64,000 bases of DNA from Deltaproteobacteria bacterium Ga0077539 (GTDB lineage: Bacteria; Myxococcota_A; Polyangia; Polyangiales; Ga0077539). A program made the position numbers and the translations under genes. The DNA lies in contig LNEO01000172.1 in assembly GCA_001465015.1 (NCBI GenBank), positions 1-64,000 on the forward strand, given 5' to 3'. Shown piece after piece: positions 55,501-63,344 of this stretch (its first letter is position 1; the number at the start of each line of letters is the position of its first letter). The notes beneath the pieces are model-generated. The model saw only the letters and a list, made by a program, of their open reading frames with translations, did no database searches and was not told the origin of the DNA.

Positions 55501-55589
55501 GCGGCATCGGGCTCGAGAACTACGGCGACATCAAGCCAGGCGACATCGTCGAGGCGTACGAGCTCGAGGAGGTCGCAGCTCAACTCTGA
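52581..55589 (+). CDS. infB: Translation initiation factor IF-2
   Basis: GTPase that brings initiator tRNA to the 30S subunit. 1002 aa. N-terminal IF2N domain (KVYQIASELGMDNDAVVQKI), a Pro/Ala/Glu/Val-rich region of about 250 residues, a second IF2N-like segment (QKLAQQMSVKSTDVLLKLMAL), the G domain (G1 GHVDHGKTT near 509, DTPGHEAF, NKIDKPD), and domains II-IV ending in GDIVEAYELEEVAAQL. ATG 52581 overlaps the ylxR stop by one base with GGAGAG upstream. The disordered region holds a 9-bp tandem repeat at 52890-52924. Confidence 0.97.
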   Translation: MTQTVKVYQIASELGMDNDAVVQKIRALGIPVSNMMSKVPPDVADRIKSSLQKEKNDEWVEVQLDNGVIKRVRKARPQPAAPPVAPPAPARSEVKSEPAPERVEVREVREVREVPAPVAAPEVHVASEPVAPPVVAPVAPPVELAAVEPVAPPAKVEAPSAKPKTKKGAKPFAEEPAAVASKPASAPISAEPTPAPTASEPAAVEPTKPPPAAAEAPKSEPAKAEPPKTESVVEPTHPTPAPIEVNTPPVSATVEPAKVEPVSIEPAAVEPARVEPKIEPAAPPPTATPRPTSGGATSSQPSATAAPAARTEPEVTKTDTTIRERVSTPPPSGISYWDPVTKQVVNVARSVEVEAKRLYNSQTRRTPPNAQNRKPGPPGMQARTSTLQRDSNGKLIPRARPSLPPANQMAAHKRVVKIEGSISLQKLAQQMSVKSTDVLLKLMALGLKKGVNINSTLDATEAALLAEAFGHEVENVEVSIDDAIKALLPAYKDEPADLEDRAPVVTVMGHVDHGKTTLLDAILGMRVADAEAGGITQKVSAYRVNTKKGPVVFFDTPGHEAFTKLRARGAETTDVAVIVVAADDGVMPTTVEAINHVLQAEVPIVVALNKIDKPDANPTRVVNQLLEYNVIAEEHGGEVLVVPVSAKLRTGIDELVENLALQSEILELKANSKKPGVGTVFDATLDKGKGVVARMLVQDGTLRAGDLILSGTSFGKIRAMFDDRGKAIQKAGPSTPVEVLGLNEVPNAGDRFYVVSDVKKVQAFVDEQKAKHTKVSPATAASNFDSVLRAHIEGDQAITVGVIIKADAPASVEALSKALTELSTEKVKLQVIHSGIGGITESDVQLAAASKVPSTIIGFNVRPQGKAAQVAEGLKTTIRLYDIIYNAIEDMKLLMVGQLKPTVVEKALGKAEVRQVFTITKVGTIAGCMVTEGKITRSANARLVRDSIEVWKGKLGSLRRIKDDVKEVTQGFECGIGLENYGDIKPGDIVEAYELEEVAAQL
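52890..52924 (+). repeat. GAGGTCCGC tandem repeat in infB
   Basis: Three perfect 9-bp units and part of a fourth, encoding EVREVREVREV in the disordered segment of IF-2. In-frame slippage would only alter linker length. Confidence 0.65.
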
Positions 55590-55606
55590 GCGCCGGGGAG
55601 CGGCGC
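55590..55606 (+). terminator. GC hairpin right after infB
   Basis: GCGCCG (55590-55595), loop GGGAG, CGGCGC (55601-55606), starting at the base after the infB stop codon. No T run follows, so it may be a processing or attenuation structure rather than an intrinsic terminator. The next gene begins 73 nt later. Confidence 0.35.
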
Positions 55607-55678
55607 GCAAGAGTCGAGTTGTCGAGCGAGGGATCGAGTCACTGCGGACAGTTGCAAGTCGTTTCAAGCGCGAGGTGT

Positions 55679-56191
55679 ATGGTGGTCAAGAGGGCAGGCG
55701 TATCGTCGACAGTCGCGGTGCTCGAGCAGGGCTCGGTGAAGTTCGAGTTGATCGACGAGGACGGTGAGGCGCTTCCAGGCTCGTGGAGCTACGAGTGGAC
55801 CGGTCGCGATCCGGTCGAGCTTGCCATCTATGCGATCACCGAGCTGTCGACCAAGCCTTGGAAGTGGACGTCCCGCAAGACCGCTCGCGCGACGCTCTCC
55901 GTTGACCGCGCTCGCGCGATGTCGATCCGCACAGGAAAAACCCTGCGAAAAGAGAACCGCGCGACCACCGCCGCCGTGCTCGCTCGCATCATCGCGCACG
56001 AGTGTCTTCGCTCGGGCGAGGTCGGCCTCGAGCCCAAAGAGCTCGAGAAGATCTTGTCGGGCAAGCGAGAGCCTGACTGGGAAGCCGGTCCCACAGAGAC
56101 CGCGGCTGCGATGCTTCGCGCGTTTCGACTCGCGCTCAAAGCTGCGGTCGAAGCGGAGGCTGGCCTCGCGGTGACGTGGGGCGAAGAGTAG
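55679..56191 (+). CDS. Unrecognised 170-residue protein inside the infB-rbfA operon
   Basis: 170 aa, no family recognised. N-terminal beta-like half (STVAVLEQGSVKFELIDEDG, GSWSYEWTGRDPVEL), a basic middle (KWTSRKTARATL, RTGKTLRKENR) and a helical C-terminal half. No signal peptide or membrane helix; probably cytoplasmic. ATG 55679 has GAGG 3 nt upstream. It lies between infB and ylxP, where most bacteria have no gene, and is 10 bp from ylxP, so co-expression is likely. A nucleic-acid or ribosome-related role is only suggested by position and basic patches. Confidence 0.7.
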   Translation: MVVKRAGVSSTVAVLEQGSVKFELIDEDGEALPGSWSYEWTGRDPVELAIYAITELSTKPWKWTSRKTARATLSVDRARAMSIRTGKTLRKENRATTAAVLARIIAHECLRSGEVGLEPKELEKILSGKREPDWEAGPTETAAAMLRAFRLALKAAVEAEAGLAVTWGEE

Positions 56192-56201
56192 TCGACCGCG
56201 C

Positions 56202-56555
56202 ATGCACGTCGGTCTCTTGAGGGTCACGCTGCACATCCCCGCAGCACAGTCGTTGAAGGACCGGCGAGCGGTCGTTCGACGGGCCGTCGAGCGGACAAGA
56301 GCGCGATTCAACGTGAGCGTCGCGGAGGTCGGCGACAGCAATCACTGGCAGAGCGCTCACATCGCGGTGACCGCGGTGTCGGGAGACAAGGCCCTGCTCG
56401 AGCAGCTCTTGTCGCGCTGCACCTCGACCATCGCCAACTCGGGCGACGCGCTCGTGACGCGGCGCGAGGTCGAGATGCTCTCGTACTCCGACGATGAGCC
56501 GTTTGGCGACGAGGACCTGCTCGCGACCATGCCGACCGGCGAGGACGCCCAATGA
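56202..56555 (+). CDS. ylxP: DUF503 family protein YlxP
   Basis: 117 aa. Begins MHVGLLRVTLHIPAAQSLKD followed by RRAVVRRAVERTRARFNVSV: the DUF503 signature (SLKDKR... RxRFNVSVAE). A small alpha/beta protein, function uncertain, standard in the infB-rbfA cluster and thought to act with ribosome assembly. The ATG of rbfA overlaps its stop by four bases (ATGA). Confidence 0.92.
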   Translation: MHVGLLRVTLHIPAAQSLKDRRAVVRRAVERTRARFNVSVAEVGDSNHWQSAHIAVTAVSGDKALLEQLLSRCTSTIANSGDALVTRREVEMLSYSDDEPFGDEDLLATMPTGEDAQ

Positions 56556-56977
56556 ACAAGCGAAAGACCGATGATCGCAGGCGACCCGAGCGCGTCGCCT
56601 CCCGCGTCCGCGAGGAGCTCGCCGCGCTGATGACCCGCGACCTCTCCGATCCGCGGCTGAACAACGTCGTGATCGCGCGAGTGCACGCGACCGATGATCT
56701 GTCGCTCGTGCGCGTCGGCGTGAGCGCGCTCGACGACGACGACACGCAGTCGCGCGCGCGGACCGCGGTCAAAGTGCTCGCGTCGATCACCTCCACGTTG
56801 CGTACAAAGCTCGCGCCGAAGCTCGGGATGCGACGCGTTCCGGCGCTGGAGTTTCGCGTAGCCAACGCCAGCGATCCCGACGCGCGCATCGACTCGCTGC
56901 TCGCGGAGGTCTCTCGCGAGCTCTCGACCTCCGCGAAGCGCGCGGGCGGCGGGGGCTCGGGCGATGGCCAGCCGTGA
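56552..56977 (+). CDS. rbfA: Ribosome-binding factor A
   Basis: 141-aa KH-fold factor for 16S rRNA 5'-end maturation. RPERVASRVREELAALMTRDLSDPRLNNVVI is the family N-terminus (shown here as R-x-E-R-V, then LSDPRL), followed by DLSLVRVGVSALDDDD, the helix LRTKLAPKLGMRRVPALEFR and a Gly/Ala-rich tail. ATG 56552 overlaps ylxP; the 3' end overlaps truB by 14 bp, so the three genes are tightly coupled. Confidence 0.95.
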   Translation: MNKRKTDDRRRPERVASRVREELAALMTRDLSDPRLNNVVIARVHATDDLSLVRVGVSALDDDDTQSRARTAVKVLASITSTLRTKLAPKLGMRRVPALEFRVANASDPDARIDSLLAEVSRELSTSAKRAGGGGSGDGQP

Positions 56978-57935
56978 AATCCCCCCGTGCGGGGTGCTGA
57001 TCGTCGACAAGCCAGGCGGCTGCACGTCGCACGACGTCGTCGCCTGGGCGCGTCGTGCGTTTTCGACGCGAGAGGTCGGCCACGCCGGAACGCTCGACCC
57101 CATGGCCACCGGCGTGCTCGTCGTGCTGATCGGCGAGGCGACCAAGCTCTCGACCTGGGTCACGTCCGAAGACAAATCGTATGAAGCCGAGCTCTGCTTC
57201 GGCCGCGAGACGGACACGCTCGACGCAGACGGGGTCGTCACGCGAGAGCTCGCTGCGCCGCTGCTCGATCGCGCGTCGGTCGAAGCCGCTGCGCGGTCGA
57301 TGCTCGGAGCGATTTCACAGACCCCGCCCGCCGTATCGGCCATCAAGGTCGGCGGCGTCGCGGCCCACGAGCGCGTCCGTCGCGGCGAGGTGGTCGAGCT
57401 CCCTCCGCGCGAGGTCGTTCTTCGAGACGTCGAGATCACCGAGGTCGAGGGAGACCGAGCGCGGATGGCACTCTCGGTGTCCAAGGGATTCTATGTGCGC
57501 TCGTTCGCGCGCGACCTCGCCGCGAAGCTCGGCACCGTAGCGCACCTCACCGCGCTTCGCCGCACTCGATCGGGTGTGTTCTCGCTGAGCAACGCGCTCG
57601 ACGGCGTTCGACTTCGCCAGGCCCGCGAGGACGAACCCGCCCGAAGCGAGGCTCGCGGCCGACTGCTGCCGCTCGCCGCGCTCGAGGGCCAGGTGGCCAC
57701 CGTTCGCGTCGATCGCGAGTGCGCCGAAGCGCTGCTCCGAGGAAAGCGCCCGCTCGCGCCCGCGTCCGCGTCGATCGATACGCAGCTCGTCCTCGTCGAT
57801 CGCGGCGATCTGTCGCTTCCTCCGCAGCCGATCGGGCTCGCGGCGCGCGAGGGCGACGTCCTCGTCGCGCGTCGCAACCTGCTGCCAGGCACAGTGCTCA
57901 CCGAGCGCGTCGCGTGGCTCGACGGCGTCGAGTAA
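56964..57935 (+). CDS. truB: tRNA pseudouridine-55 synthase TruB
   Basis: 323 aa. Makes pseudouridine 55 in the T-loop of tRNAs. GVLIVDKPGGCTSHDVV, the catalytic D45 in GHAGTLDPMATGVLVV, KSYEAELCFGRETDTLDADG, TPPAVSAIKVGG, and KGFYVRSFARDLAAKLG are all TruB motifs. The C-terminal ~80 residues correspond to the small RNA-binding extension. It is the last recognisable gene of the rimP-infB operon; a new promoter-like element follows. Confidence 0.97.
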   Translation: MASREIPPCGVLIVDKPGGCTSHDVVAWARRAFSTREVGHAGTLDPMATGVLVVLIGEATKLSTWVTSEDKSYEAELCFGRETDTLDADGVVTRELAAPLLDRASVEAAARSMLGAISQTPPAVSAIKVGGVAAHERVRRGEVVELPPREVVLRDVEITEVEGDRARMALSVSKGFYVRSFARDLAAKLGTVAHLTALRRTRSGVFSLSNALDGVRLRQAREDEPARSEARGRLLPLAALEGQVATVRVDRECAEALLRGKRPLAPASASIDTQLVLVDRGDLSLPPQPIGLAAREGDVLVARRNLLPGTVLTERVAWLDGVE

Positions 57936-57952
57936 CGGGGGCTGGCGCGGCG

Positions 57953-57963
57953 TACAATCGCCG
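57953..57963 (+). promoter_or_regulatory. -10 element placed for a leaderless glcD-like transcript
   Basis: TACAAT (57953-57958; five of six match TATAAT) ends 5 nt before the ATG at 57964. Transcription would start at the first codons. No good -35 is visible. Confidence 0.35.
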
Positions 57964-59370
57964 ATGATGGTCCGTCGAGAGCACGCGCGCGCGGTCCTCG
58001 CGCTCGAACAACGCCTGGGTGAGTCGTCCGTTCGAACGGACGAGGCCGCCCTCGTCGCCGCGAGCCGCGACGAGTCCGAGGCGGACGTCGTGTTGCCGTC
58101 GGCGGTCGTTGTTCCACGAACGTCCGGCGAAATCGCTGCTGCTTTGAAAGTGTGTGCCGAGTTCGGCGTCGCTGTGGTCCCGCGGGGCGCAGGCACGGGA
58201 CGAACGGGAGGCTCCGCGGTCGTCGTCGATTCGATCGTGATCGACACGACGAAGCTCGACGACGTGAAGGGAATCGAGCGCCAGGACTCGTATGCGGTGG
58301 TCGACCCTGGCGTCGTGACGGGAGTGTTTCACGAACGCTGCGAGGGCGAGGGGCTCTTCTACCCGCCGGACCCGCAGTCATCGCAGTGGTGCACCCTCGG
58401 CGGAAACGTCGCAGAAAACGCTGGTGGCCCGCGCGCTCTGGCCTACGGCGTGACCCGGGACTACGTGCTCGGACTGCGCGCGGTCACGATGGAGGGCGAA
58501 GAGCTCGTCGTCGGCCGCAGGACCGCGAAAGGCGTGACGGGCTACGACGTCACCTCGCTTCTGGTAGGCAGCGAGGGGACGCTCGCGGTCTTCACCGAGC
58601 TGTGGCTTCGGGTGATCGTCGCTCCGCCCGTCGTACGCACGCTGCTGGCGACGTTTGCGTCCGTCTACGACGCGGGCCGGGCAGTCGAAGCGATCTTGCG
58701 AGCGGGGATCGTTCCTCGCTGCATCGAGCTGCTCGACGAGCTCTGCTGCGCCAGCGTACGAGAGACCGATCCCGCGTCGCTGCCGACCAACGCGCAGGTC
58801 GTGTTGATCATCGAGGTCGACGGCGACGAGGCGCGATGCGACTCGCTCGTCGAGCGCACGGGCGCTGTCCTCGACGAGAGCCAGGCCACCGCCGTTCTCG
58901 TCGCCAAGCACGGCGGCGATCGCGAACGGCTGTGGGCAGCGCGGCGCGTGCTTTCGCGGGCGCTGCGAAGGCGCGCGACGCACAAGCTGTCGGAGGACAT
59001 CGTGGTTCCGCGCTCGAAGCTCGCGCTCATTCTGGATGACGTCCGCGCGATCTCCGAGCGAGAGGGCCTGGTGATGCCGACCTACGGACACGCAGGCGAC
59101 GGCAACCTCCACGTCAACCTCCTCTGGAACACGCCGGACGAACGCCCCCGCGTCGACCGCGCAATCCGCGCGCTGTTCGAGCAAACCATCCTGCACGGCG
59201 GAACGCTCTCGGGCGAGCACGGGATCGGCGTGCTCAAGCGTGACTTTCTTCCGCTCGAGCAGTCGCCCGCGCTCATCGCAGCGCAGCGCGCGATCAAGCT
59301 CGCGCTCGACCCGCGCGACTTGCTCAATCCTCACAAGGTCCTACCGCGCATCTCGCATCGCGCTTGTTGA
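57964..59370 (+). CDS. FAD-linked oxidase, glycolate/D-lactate dehydrogenase type
   Basis: 468 aa. PCMH-type FAD domain with VVPRGAGTGRTGGSAVVV, LGGNVAENAGGPRALAYGVTRD, GRRTAKGVTGYDVTSLLVGSEGTL (given here in parts), and the C-terminal FAD-linked oxidase domain with MPTYGHAGDGNLHVNLL, GGTLSGEHGIGVLKR and DPRDLLNPHKVLP. This is the GlcD subfamily, oxidising glycolate, D-lactate or another 2-hydroxy acid. GlcE/GlcF partners are not adjacent, which favours a single-subunit enzyme. ATG 57964 and ATG 57967 are tandem; either may be used. Confidence 0.93.
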   Translation: MMVRREHARAVLALEQRLGESSVRTDEAALVAASRDESEADVVLPSAVVVPRTSGEIAAALKVCAEFGVAVVPRGAGTGRTGGSAVVVDSIVIDTTKLDDVKGIERQDSYAVVDPGVVTGVFHERCEGEGLFYPPDPQSSQWCTLGGNVAENAGGPRALAYGVTRDYVLGLRAVTMEGEELVVGRRTAKGVTGYDVTSLLVGSEGTLAVFTELWLRVIVAPPVVRTLLATFASVYDAGRAVEAILRAGIVPRCIELLDELCCASVRETDPASLPTNAQVVLIIEVDGDEARCDSLVERTGAVLDESQATAVLVAKHGGDRERLWAARRVLSRALRRRATHKLSEDIVVPRSKLALILDDVRAISEREGLVMPTYGHAGDGNLHVNLLWNTPDERPRVDRAIRALFEQTILHGGTLSGEHGIGVLKRDFLPLEQSPALIAAQRAIKLALDPRDLLNPHKVLPRISHRAC

Positions 59371-59428
59371 ACGAGCAGCGCGCGGTTTGCGCGGGTCGCG
59401 CAATCTCGGCGCCGACGCGTTGGACGCA

Positions 59429-59444
59429 GTGCTACCGTCTTCCA
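59429..59444 (+). promoter_or_regulatory. Extended -10 box of the 59445 gene, matching that at 21031
   Basis: GTGCTACCGTC (59429-59439) with a TGnTACCGT extended -10, followed by 5 nt and the ATG. It differs from the 21031 box at one position within the 11-mer and has the same distance to the ATG, suggesting a common promoter class with leaderless transcripts. Confidence 0.35.
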
Positions 59445-60272
59445 ATGCGCGTCACTCGTCCCTTCATCGTGCTCTCGTTCGTCGCCACGACGCTCGTCGC
59501 GTGGTTCGTGATTCGCATGGGATTCGGCGAGCATCCGCTCGTCTGGCGTACGAGCTGTCTGCTCGGCGCGTGGGCTCCTGTGCTCTCTTCGTTGCTGTTC
59601 GTGTACGTGCGCTCGGTGGGCGACCGAGAGCACAGCGTCAGCGTCGCGTGGCTCGTTCGCGCGATCGGCATGCACTGCGTGCTTCTCTGGATGTGCGGGA
59701 TCGGCGACTGGCTCGGCGGCCCTCCCGGCGGCGATCGTCGCTGGATCGCGGACGCTGGCGCCCCGCTCGTGCTGCTCGGATTCGTTCCTGTGTTCGCCGT
59801 AACGTTCACCGCAGTCGAGTGGCTACGTTCGGTGTCGAAGCGGATTCCTCACGCTTTCCTGCGTCCCGCGATGCCCGGCGAGCGCAGCAGCATCGAGGCC
59901 TTTCGAGGCGTCGAGCTCGTGCGCGAGACCGTGCGCATCGCGCCCAGCCCTCGCGCTGCCTACGCGATCGGCGGCGCGTCGATCGCAGCGTCTTGGGTCG
60001 CTCCAGAGCACTCGATCGCGCTCTGTGGACTCGCCGGCGTCGCCCTCGCGCTCGCCTGCATCAAGAACGCCCGCGCGCTCGTCCCGTCGGTGCTGTCGCT
60101 GATCGGCGCGAGCGTCGTCGCTGGTTCTGCGCGCGTCGTTCACGGCGCCGACAGCCTCTTTCACACGCTCGCCGTCGCGCCGTGGGCAGCGCTCGCCGCG
60201 ATCGTAGCGCTGCTCGTACCCCTCGAGCTCGCCCTGCGCGCTCGCTGCGCCAACGTCGGCGTCGCAGCCTGA
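59445..60272 (+). CDS. Polytopic membrane protein of unknown function
   Basis: 275 aa with about seven hydrophobic segments (for example FIVLSFVATTLVAWFVI, LLGAWAPVLSSLLFVYV, APLVLLGFVPVFAVTF, PWAALAAIVALLVPLELAL), hence inner membrane. No transporter or enzyme motif is recognised. ATG 59445 is chosen because it follows the promoter-like box directly and begins MRVTRPF before the first helix; an upstream in-frame TTG at 59364 would overlap glcD-like coding sequence. No operon partner. Confidence 0.6.
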   Translation: MRVTRPFIVLSFVATTLVAWFVIRMGFGEHPLVWRTSCLLGAWAPVLSSLLFVYVRSVGDREHSVSVAWLVRAIGMHCVLLWMCGIGDWLGGPPGGDRRWIADAGAPLVLLGFVPVFAVTFTAVEWLRSVSKRIPHAFLRPAMPGERSSIEAFRGVELVRETVRIAPSPRAAYAIGGASIAASWVAPEHSIALCGLAGVALALACIKNARALVPSVLSLIGASVVAGSARVVHGADSLFHTLAVAPWAALAAIVALLVPLELALRARCANVGVAA

Positions 60273-60276
60273 CGCG

Positions 60277-60369
60277 TCAATCGACGGCGATCCTCGCGCC
60301 GCCTGTACGCCCGGCGCCCAGCTTGAACATCGGCGATGTTCCCTTGGCGTCGGCGACGCAACAGATCAT
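60277..60369 (-). CDS. Possible 30-residue ORF or gene remnant
   Basis: MICCVADAKGTSPMFKLGAG, then RTGGARIAVD and a stop, on the minus strand between two convergent genes. Composition is protein-like rather than the Arg-rich type usual for antisense frames here, and the frame stays open for about 13 codons upstream. No ribosome-binding site is seen. It may be a degraded 3' end of a lost gene. Confidence 0.2.
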   Translation of the reverse strand: MICCVADAKGTSPMFKLGAGRTGGARIAVD

Positions 60370-60431
60370 CGAGCTCGCATCGAACCGCTCCCAACCCAGA
60401 GGCGACGCTCAGACGATCGCGTGAGCGCGAG

Positions 60432-62231
60432 CTATCGGTCCATTTCCACGCCGGAGTCCGAACCGGTGTCGACGCCCGTATCGACGCCCGTGTCCACGCC
60501 CGTATCGACGCCCGTATCGACGCCCGTGTCCACGCCCGTGTCCACGCCGGTGTCCACGCCCGTGTCAGGAACCATCTCGCACGCGGTCCCGCCGCCGTTG
60601 CAACGTTGTCCGGCCGGGCAGCAGAAACGGGTCGTTGGTGGGCCGCAGATCGTCGCGGGCGCCACGCACGCGCAACTCCCACCACCGCACGTCGCGCCCA
60701 TACGGCACGTCGTGCCGCACGTGCCGCAGTGATCGTTGCTCGTCATGGTGTTGACGCACATACTCGCGCAGCGCGTCTGCATTGCCATGCAACCGCTGCC
60801 GCAGCGCCCCATCGCGCATCCAGGCGTCGGCTCCATGCAGACCGTGCCGCAGGCGCCGCAGTTCGACGTGTTCGACAGTGTGTCGACGCAGACGTTGCCA
60901 GTCGTGGGACAGCGCAGCGCACCGCCCATGCAATTGGCGCAAACCAAACCGTTGCAGCGCTGCGCCGGGCCGCACGCGACCCCGCAGGCGCCGCAATTGG
61001 CGGGATTGTCCCGCAGGTTGGTCTCGCACCCGTTCAGCAGGTTTCCGTCACAGTTGCCGAAGCCAGAGTTGCACGCGATTCCGCAAGCTCCTGCCGCGCA
61101 CGTCGGCATCGCGTTCGGTGCGGCGCCACACGTGTTGCCGCAGCGACCACAGTTGCCGAGGCTCGTCATGAAGTTGGCTTCGCAGCCATTCATCTGATTG
61201 CCATCGCAGTTGCCGAAGCCAGAGTTGCACATCCCGATCACGCACGAGCCGCCCATGCACGATGACGATGCGTTCGCGAGACTGCACGCTCGGCCGCACC
61301 CGCCGCAATGGGAGTTGCTCGTTCCAACATCCGTCTCGCAGCCGTTCATCGAATTGCCATCGCAATTCGCGAAGCCCGGGTTGCACATGCCGAGTTGGCA
61401 CGCCCCCATGCTGCACGTCGCCGACGCGTTCGGAAACGTGCACACGCGACCGCAGCTGCCACAATTGTTCGTGTTGGTCATCGTGTTGATGCACGACATT
61501 CCGCAGCGCGTCTCTCCGGTCCCGCACCCGTCGACGCAGCGCATCGCGGTGGTGCTGCAAATCGGAGTCGCGCCCGAGCACACCTCTGCACATCGGCTGC
61601 ACGCCGACGTCGTCCCGAGCATCGTCTCGCAGCCGTTGGCTGGGTTGCTGTCGCAGTCAGCGAAGCCCGTGTTGCACGTGATTCCGCAGGTGCCCATGCT
61701 GCACGTCGGAACGCTGTTGGCGACTCTGGGGCACGCGTTTCCGCAGCGACCGCAGTGAGCGATCGTGTTGGTCACGTCGGTCTCGCAGCCGTTGCTGTCA
61801 TCCATGTCGCAGTTGCCGCGACCCATCGCGCAGCTCGTCGAACAGACACCTGCGACGCAGGCGGGCGCTCCGCCCATGCTGCTGCACCGCTGCCCGCAGC
61901 GGCCACAGTTGGCGACGTCCGTCGCCGTCGTGGTCTCGCAGCCGTTCGCCGCGTTGCCATCGCAGTCCTCGCGGCCAGGAAGACAACGAGCCACGCACGC
62001 TCCGCCGATGCACGTGACCTCCTGTCCGGGGGCTGGGGCCGCGCATCGCATCCCGCACGCGCCGCAGTTGTTCGGGTCGAACGCGACGTCGCCGCAATTG
62101 ACCTGGTCTGCGGCGATATCGCCCATGGATGCGTCCTGCCGAAGCGGGGCGTGGGGCAACGCGCATCCCGCTGCCGCGAGCAGCGAAACCAGGGCTAGCT
62201 TTGCCCAAAGAGACAAGATCGGGTTCGTCAT
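60432..62231 (-). CDS. Cys-rich repeat lipoprotein
   Basis: 599 aa. Signal peptide with lipobox (LLAAAGC, Cys about 23) predicts a lipoprotein. The body has ten copies of NCGxCGxxC-like motifs and six of NCDxNxxNGCET, giving repeating disulfide-rich units of ~40-45 residues like the Cys-rich (Stig1-like) surface proteins common in myxobacteria. The C-terminus is a run of eight DTGV units then SDSGVEMDR. AGGAG about 11 nt before ATG 62231 serves as ribosome-binding site. The acyltransferase gene ends 28 bp upstream on the same strand, so both may share a transcript. Probably an adhesive or structural surface protein; no enzyme motif. Confidence 0.8.
   Translation of the reverse strand: MTNPILSLWAKLALVSLLAAAGCALPHAPLRQDASMGDIAADQVNCGDVAFDPNNCGACGMRCAAPAPGQEVTCIGGACVARCLPGREDCDGNAANGCETTTATDVANCGRCGQRCSSMGGAPACVAGVCSTSCAMGRGNCDMDDSNGCETDVTNTIAHCGRCGNACPRVANSVPTCSMGTCGITCNTGFADCDSNPANGCETMLGTTSACSRCAEVCSGATPICSTTAMRCVDGCGTGETRCGMSCINTMTNTNNCGSCGRVCTFPNASATCSMGACQLGMCNPGFANCDGNSMNGCETDVGTSNSHCGGCGRACSLANASSSCMGGSCVIGMCNSGFGNCDGNQMNGCEANFMTSLGNCGRCGNTCGAAPNAMPTCAAGACGIACNSGFGNCDGNLLNGCETNLRDNPANCGACGVACGPAQRCNGLVCANCMGGALRCPTTGNVCVDTLSNTSNCGACGTVCMEPTPGCAMGRCGSGCMAMQTRCASMCVNTMTSNDHCGTCGTTCRMGATCGGGSCACVAPATICGPPTTRFCCPAGQRCNGGGTACEMVPDTGVDTGVDTGVDTGVDTGVDTGVDTGVDTGVDTGSDSGVEMDR
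60462..60567. repeat. 12-bp tandem repeat encoding (DTGV)n
   Basis: About eight in-frame 12-bp units (plus strand consensus GTRTCSACGCCC) with alternating tcgacg/tccacg variants at the 3' end of the Cys-rich lipoprotein gene. A unit multiple of three makes copy-number change tolerable, so length polymorphism between strains is expected. Confidence 0.75.
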
Positions 62232-62259
62232 GGAAGCGTCACTCCTACAGAACTGCGAA

Positions 62260-63183
62260 TCACCAGAAGATGGCGCGACGCTCCTTGAGGCCGCGGTTGA
62301 TCATGCTTTGAATCGTCGACTTGACGGCGGAGACGTTAGCCTCGATCGCTGCGTCTTCGTCGTCTGGGTCACCCTCGAACCGCAGCGGCTCGCCGAAGTA
62401 GATTCGATACTTCGTGGGCAGCGGCAAAAACCCGCCGGGAACGAGCAGCTGCGGCATCACCGGCAACGCGGGCATCCCGATGAGCTGTCCCAGCTTCTCG
62501 AGGTTGGCGATGGAGACATACTGCTCCTCTGCGCCGATCACCGCGACAGGAACGATCGGCGCCTTCGCCGCGAGCGCCATGCGCATGAAGCCCAGCCCGA
62601 ACTCGGTGAGCTTGTATCGTTGCTCGAAGGTCTTCGAGATCCCGCGCGCTCCCTCGGGAAACACGAGCACGGCCTCGTCGCTTTCGAGCAGTCGAATGCA
62701 GTTCTCGGGCACGCCCACGACCTGACCACATCGAGGAAAGAACTCGGCGACGAACGGCAACGTCGCGGTCCACTTCTCGACCATCGATCGGATGAACCTC
62801 GGCCGCGGCGCGTCGAGCAACAGCGACGCGCCGATCGCCATCCCGTCCAGCGGAAGCTGGCCCGAGTGATTCGAGATCAGCATCACGCGCCCCGCGGGCA
62901 CGTTCTCGATCCCGAACACCTCTGTTCGAAAATAGCTCCTGTAGAGCGCACGCGCGGCGACGACCGCGTACCGAGCGACGCGCGGATCGAAGCCAAACTC
63001 GTCCGGCCCGTCGTTGGTCCCCGAGAGCGAGTCGATCCTGCGCTTGGCGTCCTCGCCGAGCAGCGCGTCGACCGCTGCGTCCGTGCGGGCGCGTACGCGG
63101 TCCTTGAGCCTTCCGAGCGCGGCAAGCGCTCCGCTCGCCGAGCGCGGACCGCGATACACCGTGAGTTGGCCGTCCACGCTCAT
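62260..63183 (-). CDS. PlsC-like lysophospholipid acyltransferase family protein
   Basis: 307 aa. The acyltransferase motifs appear as NHSGQLPLDG (block I; the His-Asp distance is longer than the classic HX4D but is seen in a PlsC subgroup), then VLVFPEGARGISK (block III, FPEG) and IVPVAVIGAEEQY (block IV). A helical ~80-residue N-terminal part has no signal peptide; weak hydrophobicity around block I suggests peripheral membrane attachment. It probably acylates a lysophospholipid or another lipid acceptor. The acceptor is unknown. Confidence 0.87.
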   Translation of the reverse strand: MSVDGQLTVYRGPRSASGALAALGRLKDRVRARTDAAVDALLGEDAKRRIDSLSGTNDGPDEFGFDPRVARYAVVAARALYRSYFRTEVFGIENVPAGRVMLISNHSGQLPLDGMAIGASLLLDAPRPRFIRSMVEKWTATLPFVAEFFPRCGQVVGVPENCIRLLESDEAVLVFPEGARGISKTFEQRYKLTEFGLGFMRMALAAKAPIVPVAVIGAEEQYVSIANLEKLGQLIGMPALPVMPQLLVPGGFLPLPTKYRIYFGEPLRFEGDPDDEDAAIEANVSAVKSTIQSMINRGLKERRAIFW

Positions 63184-63344
63184 CCGTCGCTAGGCTACCG
63201 CCGAGTCGGGGCTGGCGAGAAGCACTTCTCGCGCTGAATCCCGCACGATCGTGGCTCCATTGGCGCGACTTCGAGCGTTACGGTTGATCGACGCGTTCGT
63301 TTCGAACCCGAGCTGTGCTACGAAGCTCGACCTCGACGGCTCCC

